From contig CACWQW010000027.1 in the NCBI GenBank assembly GCA_902763085.1, forward strand, positions 1 to 32,518: a stretch of 32,518 nt of DNA, given 5' to 3'. This stretch comes from Dongibacter bovis. GTDB taxonomy: Bacteria > Bacillota > Negativicutes > Selenomonadales > Selenomonadaceae. A program made the translations under genes and the position numbers. Positions 1 to 7,927 of this stretch are shown here, piece by piece (the stretch's first letter is position 1; each line of letters begins with the position of its first letter). The notes below the pieces were generated by a model. It was given only the letters and a program-made list of their open reading frames with translations. It was not told where the DNA came from and did no database searches.

Positions 1-1
1 C

Positions 2-535
2 ATCAACGCCTATGAGTTCTTCAAAGACAAAGGGATCGACGTAGACCGAGAAGACTTGTCCCGCCTGCGTGTGCAGGAGCAGATGGCAACGATCTACGGG
101 TCTGCCGCCTATCAGGATTTGATGGTCTTTGATGCCCTGATCTGCAACCGAGATCGCCACTTGGGGAACTTTGGCTACCTCGTGGACAATAATACGGGCG
201 CGTACCTGTCGCCTGCTCCCATCTTCGATAACGGTTTCTCGCTCCTTTACGGCGCAGCCAGGAGCAACATGGCCGATATCCCGGCCTACTTCGAAACCAT
301 CGAAGGAAAGTATCTCCCCTTCGACCAGCAGGCACGCCTCTTCATCCAGCCGCGCCACATCCCCGCCATCCGTTCCCTTCTGAACTTCCAATTCCAGAAG
401 CATCCAAAATACAACGTCAATGATGCCTGCCTGGCCAAGATGAATGAGATGATTCAGCTGCGCGCCAAACGCCTGCTGGGGATTTACCAGGAGAAGAAGC
501 TGGCACAAGAAAACGTCAATACATCCTACCGCTGA
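2..535 (+). CDS. HipA-like kinase, C-terminal part (5' end outside window)
   Basis: The frame is open from the first bases and ends at TGA 533-535, giving 177 residues of a longer protein. It carries the HipA-type kinase core: a catalytic loop reading NRDRHLGNFG and, about 30 residues later, the metal-binding stretch PIFDNG. HipA proteins are Ser/Thr kinases, best known as toxins of hipBA modules that phosphorylate glutamyl-tRNA synthetase; many homologues have other roles. The partner gene, if any, would lie upstream of the window. A TTG at 56 could be read as a start, but the coding frame continues above it without a stop and no ribosome site precedes it, so I treat the gene as truncated only by the window edge. 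Downstream lie two palindromes and a small gene, then a conjugation-gene remnant, which suggests mobile-element cargo. Family assignment is fairly safe; toxin function is inference. Confidence 0.75.
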   Translation: MNAYEFFKDKGIDVDREDLSRLRVQEQMATIYGSAAYQDLMVFDALICNRDRHLGNFGYLVDNNTGAYLSPAPIFDNGFSLLYGAARSNMADIPAYFETIEGKYLPFDQQARLFIQPRHIPAIRSLLNFQFQKHPKYNVNDACLAKMNEMIQLRAKRLLGIYQEKKLAQENVNTSYR

Positions 536-586
536 TGTCCATCATGGACATCTCACCACGATACGCAGCATGTCCATGATGGACAT
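535..586. repeat. Pair of 17-bp palindromes, candidate operator sites
   Basis: ATGTCCATCATGGACAT at 535-551 and ATGTCCATGATGGACAT at 570-586 differ only in the central base, and each is a palindrome around it. Their centres are 35 bp apart. The first overlaps the stop codon of the HipA-like gene, and the second ends five bases before the ribosome site of the gene at 605. They could be paired operators or, as RNA, one hairpin of about 18 bp. HipB-type repressors bind inverted TCC/GGA half-sites, so a link with the HipA-like gene is plausible but unproven. Confidence 0.6.
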
Positions 587-604
587 CGATAAGGAGGGCT
601 CGCC

Positions 605-934
605 ATGGGGTTGTTTTCCAAGAAAAAACATGCTCAAACAATTCAAGAAGCTATTGATTATGGAGACGATGATTTTACTTATGTGACACGGAAAGGTCGG
701 CGCCAACGATTTTTCCCAGCACACGCTAGTGCAATGCAAGAAAATTTAGGGGCATGGGATTTGGATGATGCATTTGAAATGTATGCTCCGAACCTCTTGG
801 CAACCATCGAGGAAACCAATAAAAATATGAAAATTTTACTGGAACAGAATCTATTACTTCAAGAAAAAGTTCTTTCTTTAGAAAAAAAGATTTCAAATCT
901 AGAACAAAATCATAACGCTGCCATGAAACGATAA
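605..934 (+). CDS. Small hypothetical protein with C-terminal coiled coil
   Basis: A 109-residue protein starting at ATG 605 behind a strong ribosome site (AAGGAGG at 591-597). I do not recognise a family. The first ten residues are basic. The middle contains short acidic and aromatic patches. Residues about 68-103 form a heptad-like helix rich in Leu, Glu, Lys and Asn, which looks like a coiled coil. There is no signal peptide or membrane segment. Its base composition is clearly AT-richer than the rest of the window, and it sits between a HipA-like gene and a trbL remnant, all signs of acquired DNA. The TAA stop lies inside a long terminator stem. It could be a small accessory protein of a mobile element. 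The function is unknown. Confidence 0.7.
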   Translation: MGLFSKKKHAQTIQEAIDYGDDDFTYVTRKGRRQRFFPAHASAMQENLGAWDLDDAFEMYAPNLLATIEETNKNMKILLEQNLLLQEKVLSLEKKISNLEQNHNAAMKR

Positions 935-975
935 AGGAGAGGGATAACCACCCTCTCCTTTATCGTTTCATTTTC
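923..975. terminator. Two-way terminator with a 21-bp perfect stem
   Basis: Bases 923-943 pair perfectly with 951-971 around a 7-base loop. T residues follow on the plus strand (971-974) and A residues precede the stem (926-928). It lies between the plus-strand gene ending at 934 and the minus-strand trbL remnant ending at 981, so it can stop both converging transcripts. The stem includes the last codons of the plus-strand gene. Confidence 0.85.
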
Positions 976-980
976 CGAGG

Positions 981-1820
981 TTATTTTTCTGGTCTCTCAT
1001 CACCGCGTGGCTTTCTCTGAATATCTTGCGCAATCTTTGAACTCGTCTCCGTCTGATTCTTCCGCTGGATATTCCTCATCCCAGCCTGTCCGGCAGCTTT
1101 AGCCAGGGCCGCAGCACCGCGCACATTGCCAGCAGTAGCGGCTGCACCGCCTACCGCACCGCGCATCGTCGAGGTCATGCTGCTGCCGCCGAGCGATGGC
1201 TGGCCGTTGAGCAAGCCGGAAGCCAGTTCCGAGATCTTCCGCACCAGGATATAGAGGATGAGCGCACAGAGCAACACCTGGAATATGATGCCGACCTGTT
1301 CCCAAGCATCCTTTGTTCCAGCCACCTTCTGTACAAAGCCGTTCAGGAACGGTTCAATGATGGTGGTCATGAAGGCGATGGCCATAATCTTGATGGCCAG
1401 ATTGAACATCGCGCCAATGGCTTTATCAGAAAGGAAGCTGAACTTCGAGGTAATCATGAACGGCAGAAGCGGCATAACCAGCATGGCCATGGTGTAGAAC
1501 TCCACCCGCGCCATGAACATCTCAATGGCGGTGAGGAAGAGCAGCACGATCATCGTCAGCAAGGATACGCAGTTCACAACCAGGAGACCCAGGCTGTTGA
1601 AATGCGCCTTATCCCAGAAGACTGAGAAAATCCTGACCGCATTGTTGACAATGTTATCCGGGGATACATCCGCTGTTGTACCGCCTGCCATGAGGCCCAT
1701 GGTTTCGAAGCCTTGTGAGAGTGCGGTCATGAGCCCCATGCCTCCCACCCAGTTCTCCAACAAAAAGATGATAAAACCAACAGTTACGGAAACTTCACTG
1801 CTTGAGGAATCTTTAATGCC
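981..1820 (-). pseudogene. trbL: trbL conjugation gene, 5'-truncated remnant
   Basis: The frame encodes 260 residues from a TTG at 1763, and is open back to a stop at 1821-1823 without a normal start codon. It has several hydrophobic segments, then a Gly/Ala/Gln-rich basic tail, as in TrbL/VirB6-like proteins. TrbL is a polytopic inner-membrane part of the P-type mating-pair channel. The membrane stretches around residues 60-90 and 95-150 fit the central TrbL domain. Family members are usually 400-500 residues with an N-terminal signal sequence, which is absent here. The residues encoded just above the TTG still look TrbL-like (FIIFLLENW), so coding sequence was lost upstream. No other trb gene is present. 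I read it as the deleted end of an integrated conjugative element, probably not functional. A promoter lies just upstream. Confidence 0.7.
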
Positions 1821-1848
1821 TCATCGCTTCCTTGATAGTTAATAGAGC

Positions 1849-1877
1849 ATTATATCAGAAAACACACCGTTTGTCCA
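1849..1877 (-). promoter_or_regulatory. Sigma-70-like promoter facing the trbL remnant
   Basis: On the minus strand TGGACA (1872-1877) and TATAAT (1849-1854) are separated by 17 bp, and TG precedes the -10 box at one base distance. Downstream, AAGGAAGCG leads to an ATG at 1822-1824 that opens only a three-codon frame. The -35 region overlaps the half-site TGTCCATG seen in the palindromes at 535-586. Confidence 0.5.
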
Positions 1878-1890
1878 TGCAGGGAAAGGC

Positions 1891-1934
1891 AAAAACGGGG
1901 CCGCCTGCAAGCGCGCTGCTTGCAGGCGGCCCCG
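1891..1934 (-). terminator. Terminator of the pan operon
   Basis: A perfect 17-bp GC-rich stem (1896-1912 with 1918-1934) with a 5-base loop is followed on the minus strand by TTTTT (1895-1891). It begins 15 bases after the panD stop. Confidence 0.93.
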
Positions 1935-1948
1935 CTGCGAGGCGATAT

Positions 1949-2332
1949 TCACGCCGTCTCGCCGGCGCGCTCGAGATGCCGGATCTCGCGGATGCGGTTC
2001 TTCTCATCCACCATCACGACGGTCGGCGCATAACTCCTCGCCTCCGCCTCGGGAAAGAGCGCGTACGCCATGATGATCACGACGTCGCCGGGCTGCGCGA
2101 GGCGCGCCGCCGCGCCGTTGAGACAGATGACGCCCGAGCCGCGCGCGCCCGGGATCACATACGTCTCGAGCCGCGCGCCGTTGTTGTTGTCGACGACCTG
2201 CACGCGCTCGTTGCGCAGGATGCCCGCCGCCTCCATGAGCGCTTCGTCGATCGTGATGCTGCCCATGTACGCGAGGTTCGCCTCGGTGACCGTCGCGCAG
2301 TGAATCTTGCTTTTAAGGAGATTTAGAATCAT
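1949..2332 (-). CDS. panD: Aspartate 1-decarboxylase precursor
   Basis: PanD is a pyruvoyl-dependent enzyme that decarboxylates L-aspartate to beta-alanine, the amine half of pantothenate. The protein has 127 residues, the normal family length. The self-cleavage site is visible as Gly24-Ser25 in YMGSITIDE; Ser25 becomes the pyruvoyl group. Lys9 in [10 protein letters not shown] and the downstream NNGARLETY and NGAAAR stretches are also typical. The start is the ATG at 2330-2332, which shares ATGA with the panC stop, so the two genes are translationally coupled; the open frame upstream of it is not PanD-like. The gene is last in a panS-like/panC/panD operon and is followed by a strong terminator. 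Confidence 0.97.
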   Translation of the reverse strand: MILNLLKSKIHCATVTEANLAYMGSITIDEALMEAAGILRNERVQVVDNNNGARLETYVIPGARGSGVICLNGAAARLAQPGDVVIIMAYALFPEAEARSYAPTVVMVDEKNRIREIRHLERAGETA

Positions 2333-3189
2333 GCTTCGCCCTCCAGGATCACGTTGTCGATGAGGCGCGTCGTGCCAATGAAGACGGCGAGAGCGAGCAG
2401 GCACGTCTCACGGACCTCCGTGACCGGCTGCAGTCCCGGGAACGTCCGCAGCGCCACGTAGTCGACGCGCGCGAGCGGCTCGCCCGCGAGCTCCTCCTGC
2501 ACGAGGGCAACGAGGCGCTCTGCCGAGCGCTCGCCAGCGGTGAAGGCCGTCTCTGCCTTCCTGAGGCTCCGCGAGAGCACCGTCGCCGCCTTCCGCTCGG
2601 CCGGACGCAGGTATGCGTTGCGCGAGCTCCGCGCGAGCCCGCTCTCCTCGCGGCAGATGGGCACCATCGTGACCTGGACGGGCAGGTTCAGGTCCTCCAC
2701 GCATCGGCGCACGACCGCGACCTGCTGCGCGTCCTTCTGCCCGAAGAAGGCACGGTCGGCGCGCGTGATGTTCATGAGCTTCGTCACGACCGTCGCCACG
2801 CCGCGAAAATGGATGGGACGGCGCGCGCCCTCGAGCACCTGCGTCTCAGCGCAGTCCGGCGTCACATACGTGCCGAAGCCCGCCGGATACATTGCCGCAG
2901 GCTCCGGATGGAACACCGCATCGACGCCTTCACGCGCGAGCTTCTCGCAGTCCTCGCGGAACTGGCGCGGATATTTCTCGTAGTCCTCGCCCGGCGCGAA
3001 CTGCGTCGGATTCACGAAGACCGACGCGATGACGATATCGCTGGCCTCCTTCGCCGCGCGCATGAGCGTCATGTGTCCCTCGTGCAGCGCCCCCATCGTC
3101 GGGCAGAGTCCGATCGTTCTGCCCGCAGCCTTCTGCGCGGTCGCCCACGCCTGCATCTCTTCCGGCATCGTAAAAATCTTCATCTTCAT
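2329..3189 (-). CDS. panC: Pantothenate synthetase (pantoate--beta-alanine ligase)
   Basis: PanC joins pantoate and beta-alanine with ATP in the last step of pantothenate synthesis, in the cytoplasm. The product has 286 residues, as expected. Family motifs are clear: [15 protein letters not shown] with the HxGH ATP-binding element, the FVNPTQF stretch, GQKDAQQ, and the SSRNAYL segment near residue 185. The start at ATG 3187-3189 is chosen because it forms an ATGA overlap with the stop of the transporter gene and has AGAGG about ten bases upstream; a second ATG lies two codons further in. panD follows with another ATGA overlap and makes the beta-alanine substrate, so the two enzymes are produced together. 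panB and panE are not in the window. Confidence 0.97.
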   Translation of the reverse strand: MKMKIFTMPEEMQAWATAQKAAGRTIGLCPTMGALHEGHMTLMRAAKEASDIVIASVFVNPTQFAPGEDYEKYPRQFREDCEKLAREGVDAVFHPEPAAMYPAGFGTYVTPDCAETQVLEGARRPIHFRGVATVVTKLMNITRADRAFFGQKDAQQVAVVRRCVEDLNLPVQVTMVPICREESGLARSSRNAYLRPAERKAATVLSRSLRKAETAFTAGERSAERLVALVQEELAGEPLARVDYVALRTFPGLQPVTEVRETCLLALAVFIGTTRLIDNVILEGEA

Positions 3190-4133
3190 TCGCAAACAAC
3201 CTCTTTCTGTTCCTTTTTCTCATCCCGGCGCACCCAGTAATTCGCGAGCAGCGAACCCGAGACATTGTGCCAGACGGAGAAGATCGCGCCCGGGATGGCG
3301 GCGGCAGGCTGGAAATAGAGCAGTGCCAGGCTCGCCGCAAGCCCGGAGTTCTGCATGCCGACCTCGATCGACACCGTCCGCGCGCCGCGGCTCTCCATGC
3401 CGAAAAGTTTTGCGAGCCCGTAGCCGAGCGCGAGGCCGCAGCCGTTGTGCAGCACGACGAGCACCGCCATGAGCGGACCGACCGCAAGCAGCTTTGCGGC
3501 CGAGAGCGCGACGACGCAGCCGACGAGGAGCACGATGCAGAGCACGGAGAGCACGGGCATGAGCGGCAGGATTCTCCGCGCTGCCCTGCCACAGCGTTCG
3601 TGCACGAGGAGACCGAGCAGGACCGGCAGCAGCACCATCTCCGCGATGGAACCCATCATCGAGACGAACGACACCTCGATGGTGGCGCCGGCGAGCAGGT
3701 ACGTGAGCGCCGGCGTCACGACGGGAGCGAGGAGCGTCGTCGTCATCGTCATCGAGACGGAGAGCGCCACGTCGCCGCGCGCGAGGTACGAGATGACATT
3801 CGACGCCGTGCCGCCCGGGCAGGTGCCGAGCAGGATGACGCCGACCGCGAGCTCTGGCGGCAGGCGAAACGCCCGGACAAGCACATAGGCGACGAGCGGC
3901 ATGATGAGGAACTGCGCGAAGACGCCGATCGCCACGTACCGCGGGCGCGCGAGCACGCGCCGGAAATCCGCGGCCGAGAGCGTCATGCCCATGCCGAACA
4001 TCACGAGCCCGAGCAGCCAGCTCACATAGCTGCCTGCCCAGGCGAAGGCAGACGGGACGAGCGCGCCGATCACGCCCGCCGCCGCGACGAGCACCGCCAT
4101 ATCGTCGACGATGCCCTTCTGGATTTTTTGCAA
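3186..4133 (-). CDS. BASS-family transporter, probable pantothenate-precursor transporter (PanS-like)
   Basis: A 315-residue membrane protein with about nine or ten hydrophobic segments. It belongs to the bile acid:Na+ symporter superfamily: GMGMTLSAADFRRVL near the first helices, LLGTCPGGTASNVISYLARGD in the middle and SIEVGMQNSGLAASL near the C terminus, the last two being the crossover regions that bind sodium and substrate. Bacterial members carry varied organic anions, and one, PanS of Salmonella, is reported to take up ketopantoate. Here the gene shares ATGA with panC, so a pantothenate-related acid is a reasonable substrate; that is inference from context. The start is a TTG at 4131-4133 with GGGAGG eight bases upstream; longer frames have no ribosome site. 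A promoter and long leader lie upstream. Confidence 0.85.
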   Translation of the reverse strand: MQKIQKGIVDDMAVLVAAAGVIGALVPSAFAWAGSYVSWLLGLVMFGMGMTLSAADFRRVLARPRYVAIGVFAQFLIMPLVAYVLVRAFRLPPELAVGVILLGTCPGGTASNVISYLARGDVALSVSMTMTTTLLAPVVTPALTYLLAGATIEVSFVSMMGSIAEMVLLPVLLGLLVHERCGRAARRILPLMPVLSVLCIVLLVGCVVALSAAKLLAVGPLMAVLVVLHNGCGLALGYGLAKLFGMESRGARTVSIEVGMQNSGLAASLALLYFQPAAAIPGAIFSVWHNVSGSLLANYWVRRDEKKEQKEVVCE

Positions 4134-4446
4134 GTAAAAAACCTCCCTTGCCAAAAAGATAGGAACTCTCTGGTAAAAGAGGCATGGAAAGCAACGGCTG
4201 CCGCCGCTGCCCTTATTCTTTTTTCTCCCCCGACAAGCTCCGAGGGGCGCCGAGAGACGATGGGGCGTGCAGATGAGATGATAGCGCGCACAACGGGCTG
4301 CTGCGCGCTATCATCTCGCATTTCCCTTGACAGGCGGTCTTCCTTCCCACGTCCCGTTCCGGCCTGCGGATACGGGCGGGACATCGGTCTGCCACTCCCT
4401 CGGCAAAAGTACAACCCGCGCACGCGGTGTCATCTTTTACCATCCG
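4134..4446 (-). promoter_or_regulatory. Structured leader of the pan operon (about 310 nt, no gene)
   Basis: The stretch between the promoter and the transporter start holds no convincing gene. It contains a hairpin of minus-strand GTCCCG/CGGGAC (4351-4382) with a C opposite AA internal loop, and a perfect 16-bp stem (4275-4290 with 4302-4317) without a T-run. A weaker CCCC/GGGG hairpin before an A-rich stretch lies near 4220-4250. A leader this long and structured suggests RNA-level control. The known pan RNA motif precedes pan genes in Firmicutes, but I cannot confirm a match by eye. Confidence 0.45.
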
Positions 4447-4450
4447 CTCC

Positions 4451-4479
4451 ATCATAGCACGGCGGGCGATGAATTGCAA
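4451..4479 (-). promoter_or_regulatory. Promoter of the pan operon
   Basis: On the minus strand TTGCAA (4474-4479) and TATGAT (4451-4456) are 17 bp apart, a good sigma-70 match. Transcription would start near 4444, leaving a leader of about 310 nt before the transporter gene. Confidence 0.75.
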
Positions 4480-4538
4480 AACGTTCTGCCGCCATTAGCG
4501 CCTCAATGGCAGGGATTTTCTCCCCCGTCCGGGCACAG

Positions 4539-4590
4539 AAAAGGCTGCTGCGCGCGACGCCCCTGCCAGGGGCGCCCTCGTGCAGCAGCC
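4539..4590 (-). terminator. Terminator of the chemotaxis receptor gene
   Basis: GGCTGCTGC (minus strand of 4582-4590) pairs with GCAGCAGCC (4543-4551). An inner GC-rich stem lies between, and TTTT follows (4542-4539). It lies about 50 bases after the receptor stop codon. Confidence 0.85.
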
Positions 4591-4637
4591 TCATCTTCCA
4601 TACACGCGATGGTTTTGGTCTCGCTAGACGGCTTCCC

Positions 4638-6617
4638 TCAGATGTGGAAGCGCGCCGCCATGTCCTGGAGATCCTGCGCCAGCTTGGCGAGGGATTGCGA
4701 CGCCGCCGCGATCTCCTCGTTCGAGGCGGACTGCTCCTCCGTCGCCGCGGAGATGGAGGACGTCTGATCGCTCGTCGTGCGGCTGACTCCGTCGATCTCC
4801 TTGACGATCTGCGCGATCTGCTCCCCGCCGTCAGAGACGGAGCGCACCGACGCATCGATCTCCGTCATGCGGGCGCGGATGTCTGCGACCTGCTCCATGA
4901 TATGGGCGAATTCCTCGCCGACGGAGCGGATGGCAGCGACGCCTTCCTTGACGTCCTGCGTGCCGCCCTGCATAGCGGAAACCGCCGCCTCCGTATCCGC
5001 CTGCACGCTCGTAATGCGCATGCGGATCTCCTCCGCCGCTTCCTGCGACTGCTCGGCGAGCTTGCGCACCTCATCGGCGACGACGGAGAAGCCACGGCCC
5101 TGCTCGCCCGCGCGCGCCGCCTCGATCGCCGCGTTGAGCGCGAGGAGGTTCGTCTGCTCCGCGATGCTCGCGATGGTGTCGACGATGTCGCCGATCTGCT
5201 TGGAGTTCTCGCCGAGCTTCGCGACGACCTCCGTAGACTGGTCCACGGACTGCTCGATGCGCTCCATGCGTGCGACTGCCTGCTGCATCATGTCCTGCCC
5301 GTGCTGCGACGACTGCGCCGTCTCATCGGTCAGGCTGCGCACGTGGTCGGTGCGCCGTGCTACCTCTTTGATGTTTTCCGCGACCTGCTGCGCGCTCTTC
5401 GTCGCCGTGTCGACATGCTTCGCCTGCGTCTCCATACTCTCCGAGACGACGGCGACATTCTGCGCGACGCTCGTCGATGCCTCTGCCGACTGCTGCGCAG
5501 ACGCCGTGAGCTCCTCACTCGACGCCGCGACCTGCGACGACGTGTCCGTCATCTGACGAATCAGCTTCCGGATGTGGTTCTTCATCGCATTGAAGCCCGC
5601 CGAGAGCTCCGTGATCTCGTCCATCTGACGGAACTGGATGTCGTCCACCGTGAGGTTGCCCTCCGCGAGCGCTGCCGCATGCTCCTTGAGCGCGAGGATG
5701 CGGCGCACGATGTCGCTCGAGAAGCGCAGGCACGCCAGAACGATGAGCAGGATGCCGACGATCGTCAGCACGGAGAACGCGATCTTCAGGGAAGTCATGG
5801 CGCCGAAGACGACCTGCTCGGGCACCATGACGCCGACGATCCACTTCGTACGGGGGACCGTCGCATAGGCGAACACCTGCGACGCCCCGCCCTGCTGCAG
5901 GGAGAAATAGCCGCTGCCGTCCGTGCTCATCGCGTCCCAATGCTCTGCGAGCCCCGGCACGTCCGTGACGTTCTTGCCGACGAGGCTCTCGTCCTCCGCC
6001 GCCATGACGACGCCTGCCCGGTCCACGATGATGCCGGCGCCCTGCCCACGGTACTTGAGCTGCTTCACCTCGTCCTGCAGGATATCGAGAAAGATGTCCT
6101 CGTCGATGGCGCCGCCGTAGCTGCCGTCCGCGCGGTAATACGGCGCCGCGATCGTGACGACGAGCTTTCCCGTCACCTTGTCGACGTAGGTATCCATGTA
6201 GACCACGCCGCCGGCTTCCTTCGGCTCATTGTAGAACCGCATTTCCGTCGGGTGCAGCTTCGCCGAGAGGTCGCCCGCGTGATAGCCGACGATCTGCCCG
6301 TTCGCGTTGCCGACGATGAGGTCGGAGACCTGGCTCGTGTCCTCGCCGCTCATCGAGAGCAGCGCGCGCAGTTCCTCCGGTGACTTCGTCCCGTCATCCG
6401 TCTTCGCCATGAGGTTCGCAGCGGCGACTGCCAGCTGCTCCTTGCCCTCGAGCCAGCCATCGAGGGCCGTGCTCCGCGTCTCCATCCCCGCGGAGAGCTC
6501 GCTCTGCACGCTATCGGACAGCATCCGATAGGAAAGATAATAGCCCGTGACGGCGATGAGCGCCAGGATCACACCGGCAACGCCTGCCAGGAGGGCGAAT
6601 TTTTTCTGGATTCCCAT
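4638..6617 (-). CDS. Methyl-accepting chemotaxis protein (dCache-HAMP-MCP signal)
   Basis: A 659-residue transmembrane chemoreceptor. The order is a short cytoplasmic start, a first membrane segment (about residues 7-28), a periplasmic region of about 250 residues of the double-Cache type, a second membrane segment (near residues 275-300), a HAMP linker, and a long coiled coil. The signalling hairpin tip reads [24 protein letters not shown] and identifies the family. It would pass ligand signals to CheA through CheW; the ligand is unknown, though dCache domains often bind amino acids or other small molecules. I start at ATG 6615-6617 because AAAGGGG lies just upstream; an in-frame ATG at 6672-6674 has no ribosome site and overlaps a possible -10 box. 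The gene stands alone with its own terminator, and no che genes are nearby. Confidence 0.95.
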   Translation of the reverse strand: MGIQKKFALLAGVAGVILALIAVTGYYLSYRMLSDSVQSELSAGMETRSTALDGWLEGKEQLAVAAANLMAKTDDGTKSPEELRALLSMSGEDTSQVSDLIVGNANGQIVGYHAGDLSAKLHPTEMRFYNEPKEAGGVVYMDTYVDKVTGKLVVTIAAPYYRADGSYGGAIDEDIFLDILQDEVKQLKYRGQGAGIIVDRAGVVMAAEDESLVGKNVTDVPGLAEHWDAMSTDGSGYFSLQQGGASQVFAYATVPRTKWIVGVMVPEQVVFGAMTSLKIAFSVLTIVGILLIVLACLRFSSDIVRRILALKEHAAALAEGNLTVDDIQFRQMDEITELSAGFNAMKNHIRKLIRQMTDTSSQVAASSEELTASAQQSAEASTSVAQNVAVVSESMETQAKHVDTATKSAQQVAENIKEVARRTDHVRSLTDETAQSSQHGQDMMQQAVARMERIEQSVDQSTEVVAKLGENSKQIGDIVDTIASIAEQTNLLALNAAIEAARAGEQGRGFSVVADEVRKLAEQSQEAAEEIRMRITSVQADTEAAVSAMQGGTQDVKEGVAAIRSVGEEFAHIMEQVADIRARMTEIDASVRSVSDGGEQIAQIVKEIDGVSRTTSDQTSSISAATEEQSASNEEIAAASQSLAKLAQDLQDMAARFHI

Positions 6618-6739
6618 AGGCTTCCCCTTTCTTTTTCCATTTCCATTGCTTTTATTTCTTTGTTGCTGTTTCATTCTAGCACGATATCGCTATCGAATAA
6701 ACATGGTTGTCGATATTTTATCAAACACAAAGGAAACAC

Positions 6740-6772
6740 AAAAAATCCACAGGGACGTGACCGTCCCTGTGG
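6740..6772 (-). terminator. Terminator after aroB
   Basis: An 11-bp stem (6747-6757 with 6762-6772), loop of four bases, is followed on the minus strand by an A and then TTTTTT (6745-6740). It closes the pil-aro gene run. Confidence 0.92.
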
Positions 6773-6820
6773 AGGAAAATCCTATCTGCAATACCTTGTG
6801 GAACTACGCGAGCGGCGTGC

Positions 6821-7927
6821 TCACGCGAGACCGACAATCCGCGCCATCGCCTGACGCACCACCGCCTCCGGCACATCGCTGCGCACCTGCGTATGACCGA
6901 TGCGATCCATGAGCACCCAGTGAACGCTGCCGTTCACGGTCTTCTTGTCGTGGAAGATCTCCTCGTACATCGCGTCGACACTGCACCCCTCCGCCTGCGT
7001 CGGCAGGCCGAGCGCGGCGATGAGGTCATGGACGCGACGGACGACCGGCGCCTCAATGAGACCGAGGGCGCAGCTGATGTCCGCGGCGCCGACCATGCCG
7101 ATGGCGACGGCCTCGCCGTGATTGTAGCGCACGTAGCCCGTCTCCTGCTCGATGGCGTGCGCCATCGTATGGCCGAAATTGAGGATGCGGCGCAATCCCG
7201 CCTCCCTCTCGTCCTGGCTCACGACGGCGGCCTTGATCTCGCAGGAGCGCGCGATCATGTGACGGGCGGTGGCGGGTGCGAGCGCGAGAATGTCCTGCCG
7301 CTGCTGCTCGAGGAACGCGAAAAACGACTCGTCGTAGATGATGCCGTACTTGATGATCTCCCCGAGCCCCGTGGAGATCTCCCGCGCCGGGAGCGTCTCG
7401 AGGAGGTCGAGGTCGATGAAGACGGCGTCGGGCTGGTAGAAGCAGCCGATGAGGTTCTTGCCGAGCGCATGGTTCACGGCGACCTTGCCGCCGACGCTCG
7501 AGTCCACCTGCGCGAGCAAGCTCGTCGGCAGCTGGACGAACGGCACGCCGCGCATGTACGTGCTCGCGATGAAGCCGGCGAGGTCACCGACGACGCCGCC
7601 GCCAAGCGCGAAGACGGGCGAACGTCGGTCAAGCCCGTGCTCGATGACGCGCGTGTAGATGTCCTCTGCCACGGAGAGGGACTTCGACGGCTCTCCTGCC
7701 GACACCGTGACGCAGAGCGGAGAAAGCCCCGCCCGCTCGAGCAGGCGCACGGTCTGTGTTCCGTAGCGCGGTCCCACGTTCGTGTCCGTCACGACGAGCG
7801 CCTTCCTCGAGTAGCCCTGTGCCCGGACGAACGCGATGATTTCCTCCTCGAGTCCCTGCCCGATCACGATGTCATAGCTGTCTTTGCCGAGCTCGACGCG
7901 CACGCGGCGCTGCTCGCTCTCACACAT
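6821..7927 (-). CDS. aroB: 3-dehydroquinate synthase
   Basis: AroB converts DAHP to 3-dehydroquinate, the second shikimate-pathway step, using NAD+ and a metal ion. The protein has 368 residues, the usual length. The NAD-binding stretch FALGGGVVGDLAGFIAS, the segment LPTSLLAQVDSSVGGK, and the metal-ligand region NFGHTMAHAIE with a later NHGEAVAIGM are intact. The start taken is ATG 7925-7927, which overlaps the aroK stop by eight bases and follows a G-rich ribosome site; a GTG three codons upstream is the alternative. The gene is last of aroC-aroK-aroB and is followed by a terminator. Co-transcription with aroK is typical. Confidence 0.96.
   Translation of the reverse strand: MCESEQRRVRVELGKDSYDIVIGQGLEEEIIAFVRAQGYSRKALVVTDTNVGPRYGTQTVRLLERAGLSPLCVTVSAGEPSKSLSVAEDIYTRVIEHGLDRRSPVFALGGGVVGDLAGFIASTYMRGVPFVQLPTSLLAQVDSSVGGKVAVNHALGKNLIGCFYQPDAVFIDLDLLETLPAREISTGLGEIIKYGIIYDESFFAFLEQQRQDILALAPATARHMIARSCEIKAAVVSQDEREAGLRRILNFGHTMAHAIEQETGYVRYNHGEAVAIGMVGAADISCALGLIEAPVVRRVHDLIAALGLPTQAEGCSVDAMYEEIFHDKKTVNGSVHWVLMDRIGHTQVRSDVPEAVVRQAMARIVGLA

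Noticed and set aside
535..586. Twin palindromes considered as the start of a CRISPR array
   Set aside because: There are only two copies, each is a palindrome, the gap is 18 bp and no cas genes are near.
4275..4317. Perfect 16-bp stem in the pan leader considered as a terminator
   Set aside because: No T-run follows on either strand. It is better described as a leader structure.
4506..6383. A 625-codon plus-strand frame opposite the chemotaxis receptor
   Set aside because: It is very rich in Arg, Asp and Leu with no domain pattern, typical of an antisense shadow of a GC-rich gene.
6618..6674. Upstream ATG of the chemotaxis receptor gene
   Set aside because: It lacks a ribosome site and overlaps a possible -10 box. 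The ATG at 6615-6617 has AAAGGGG in front and starts just before the membrane segment.
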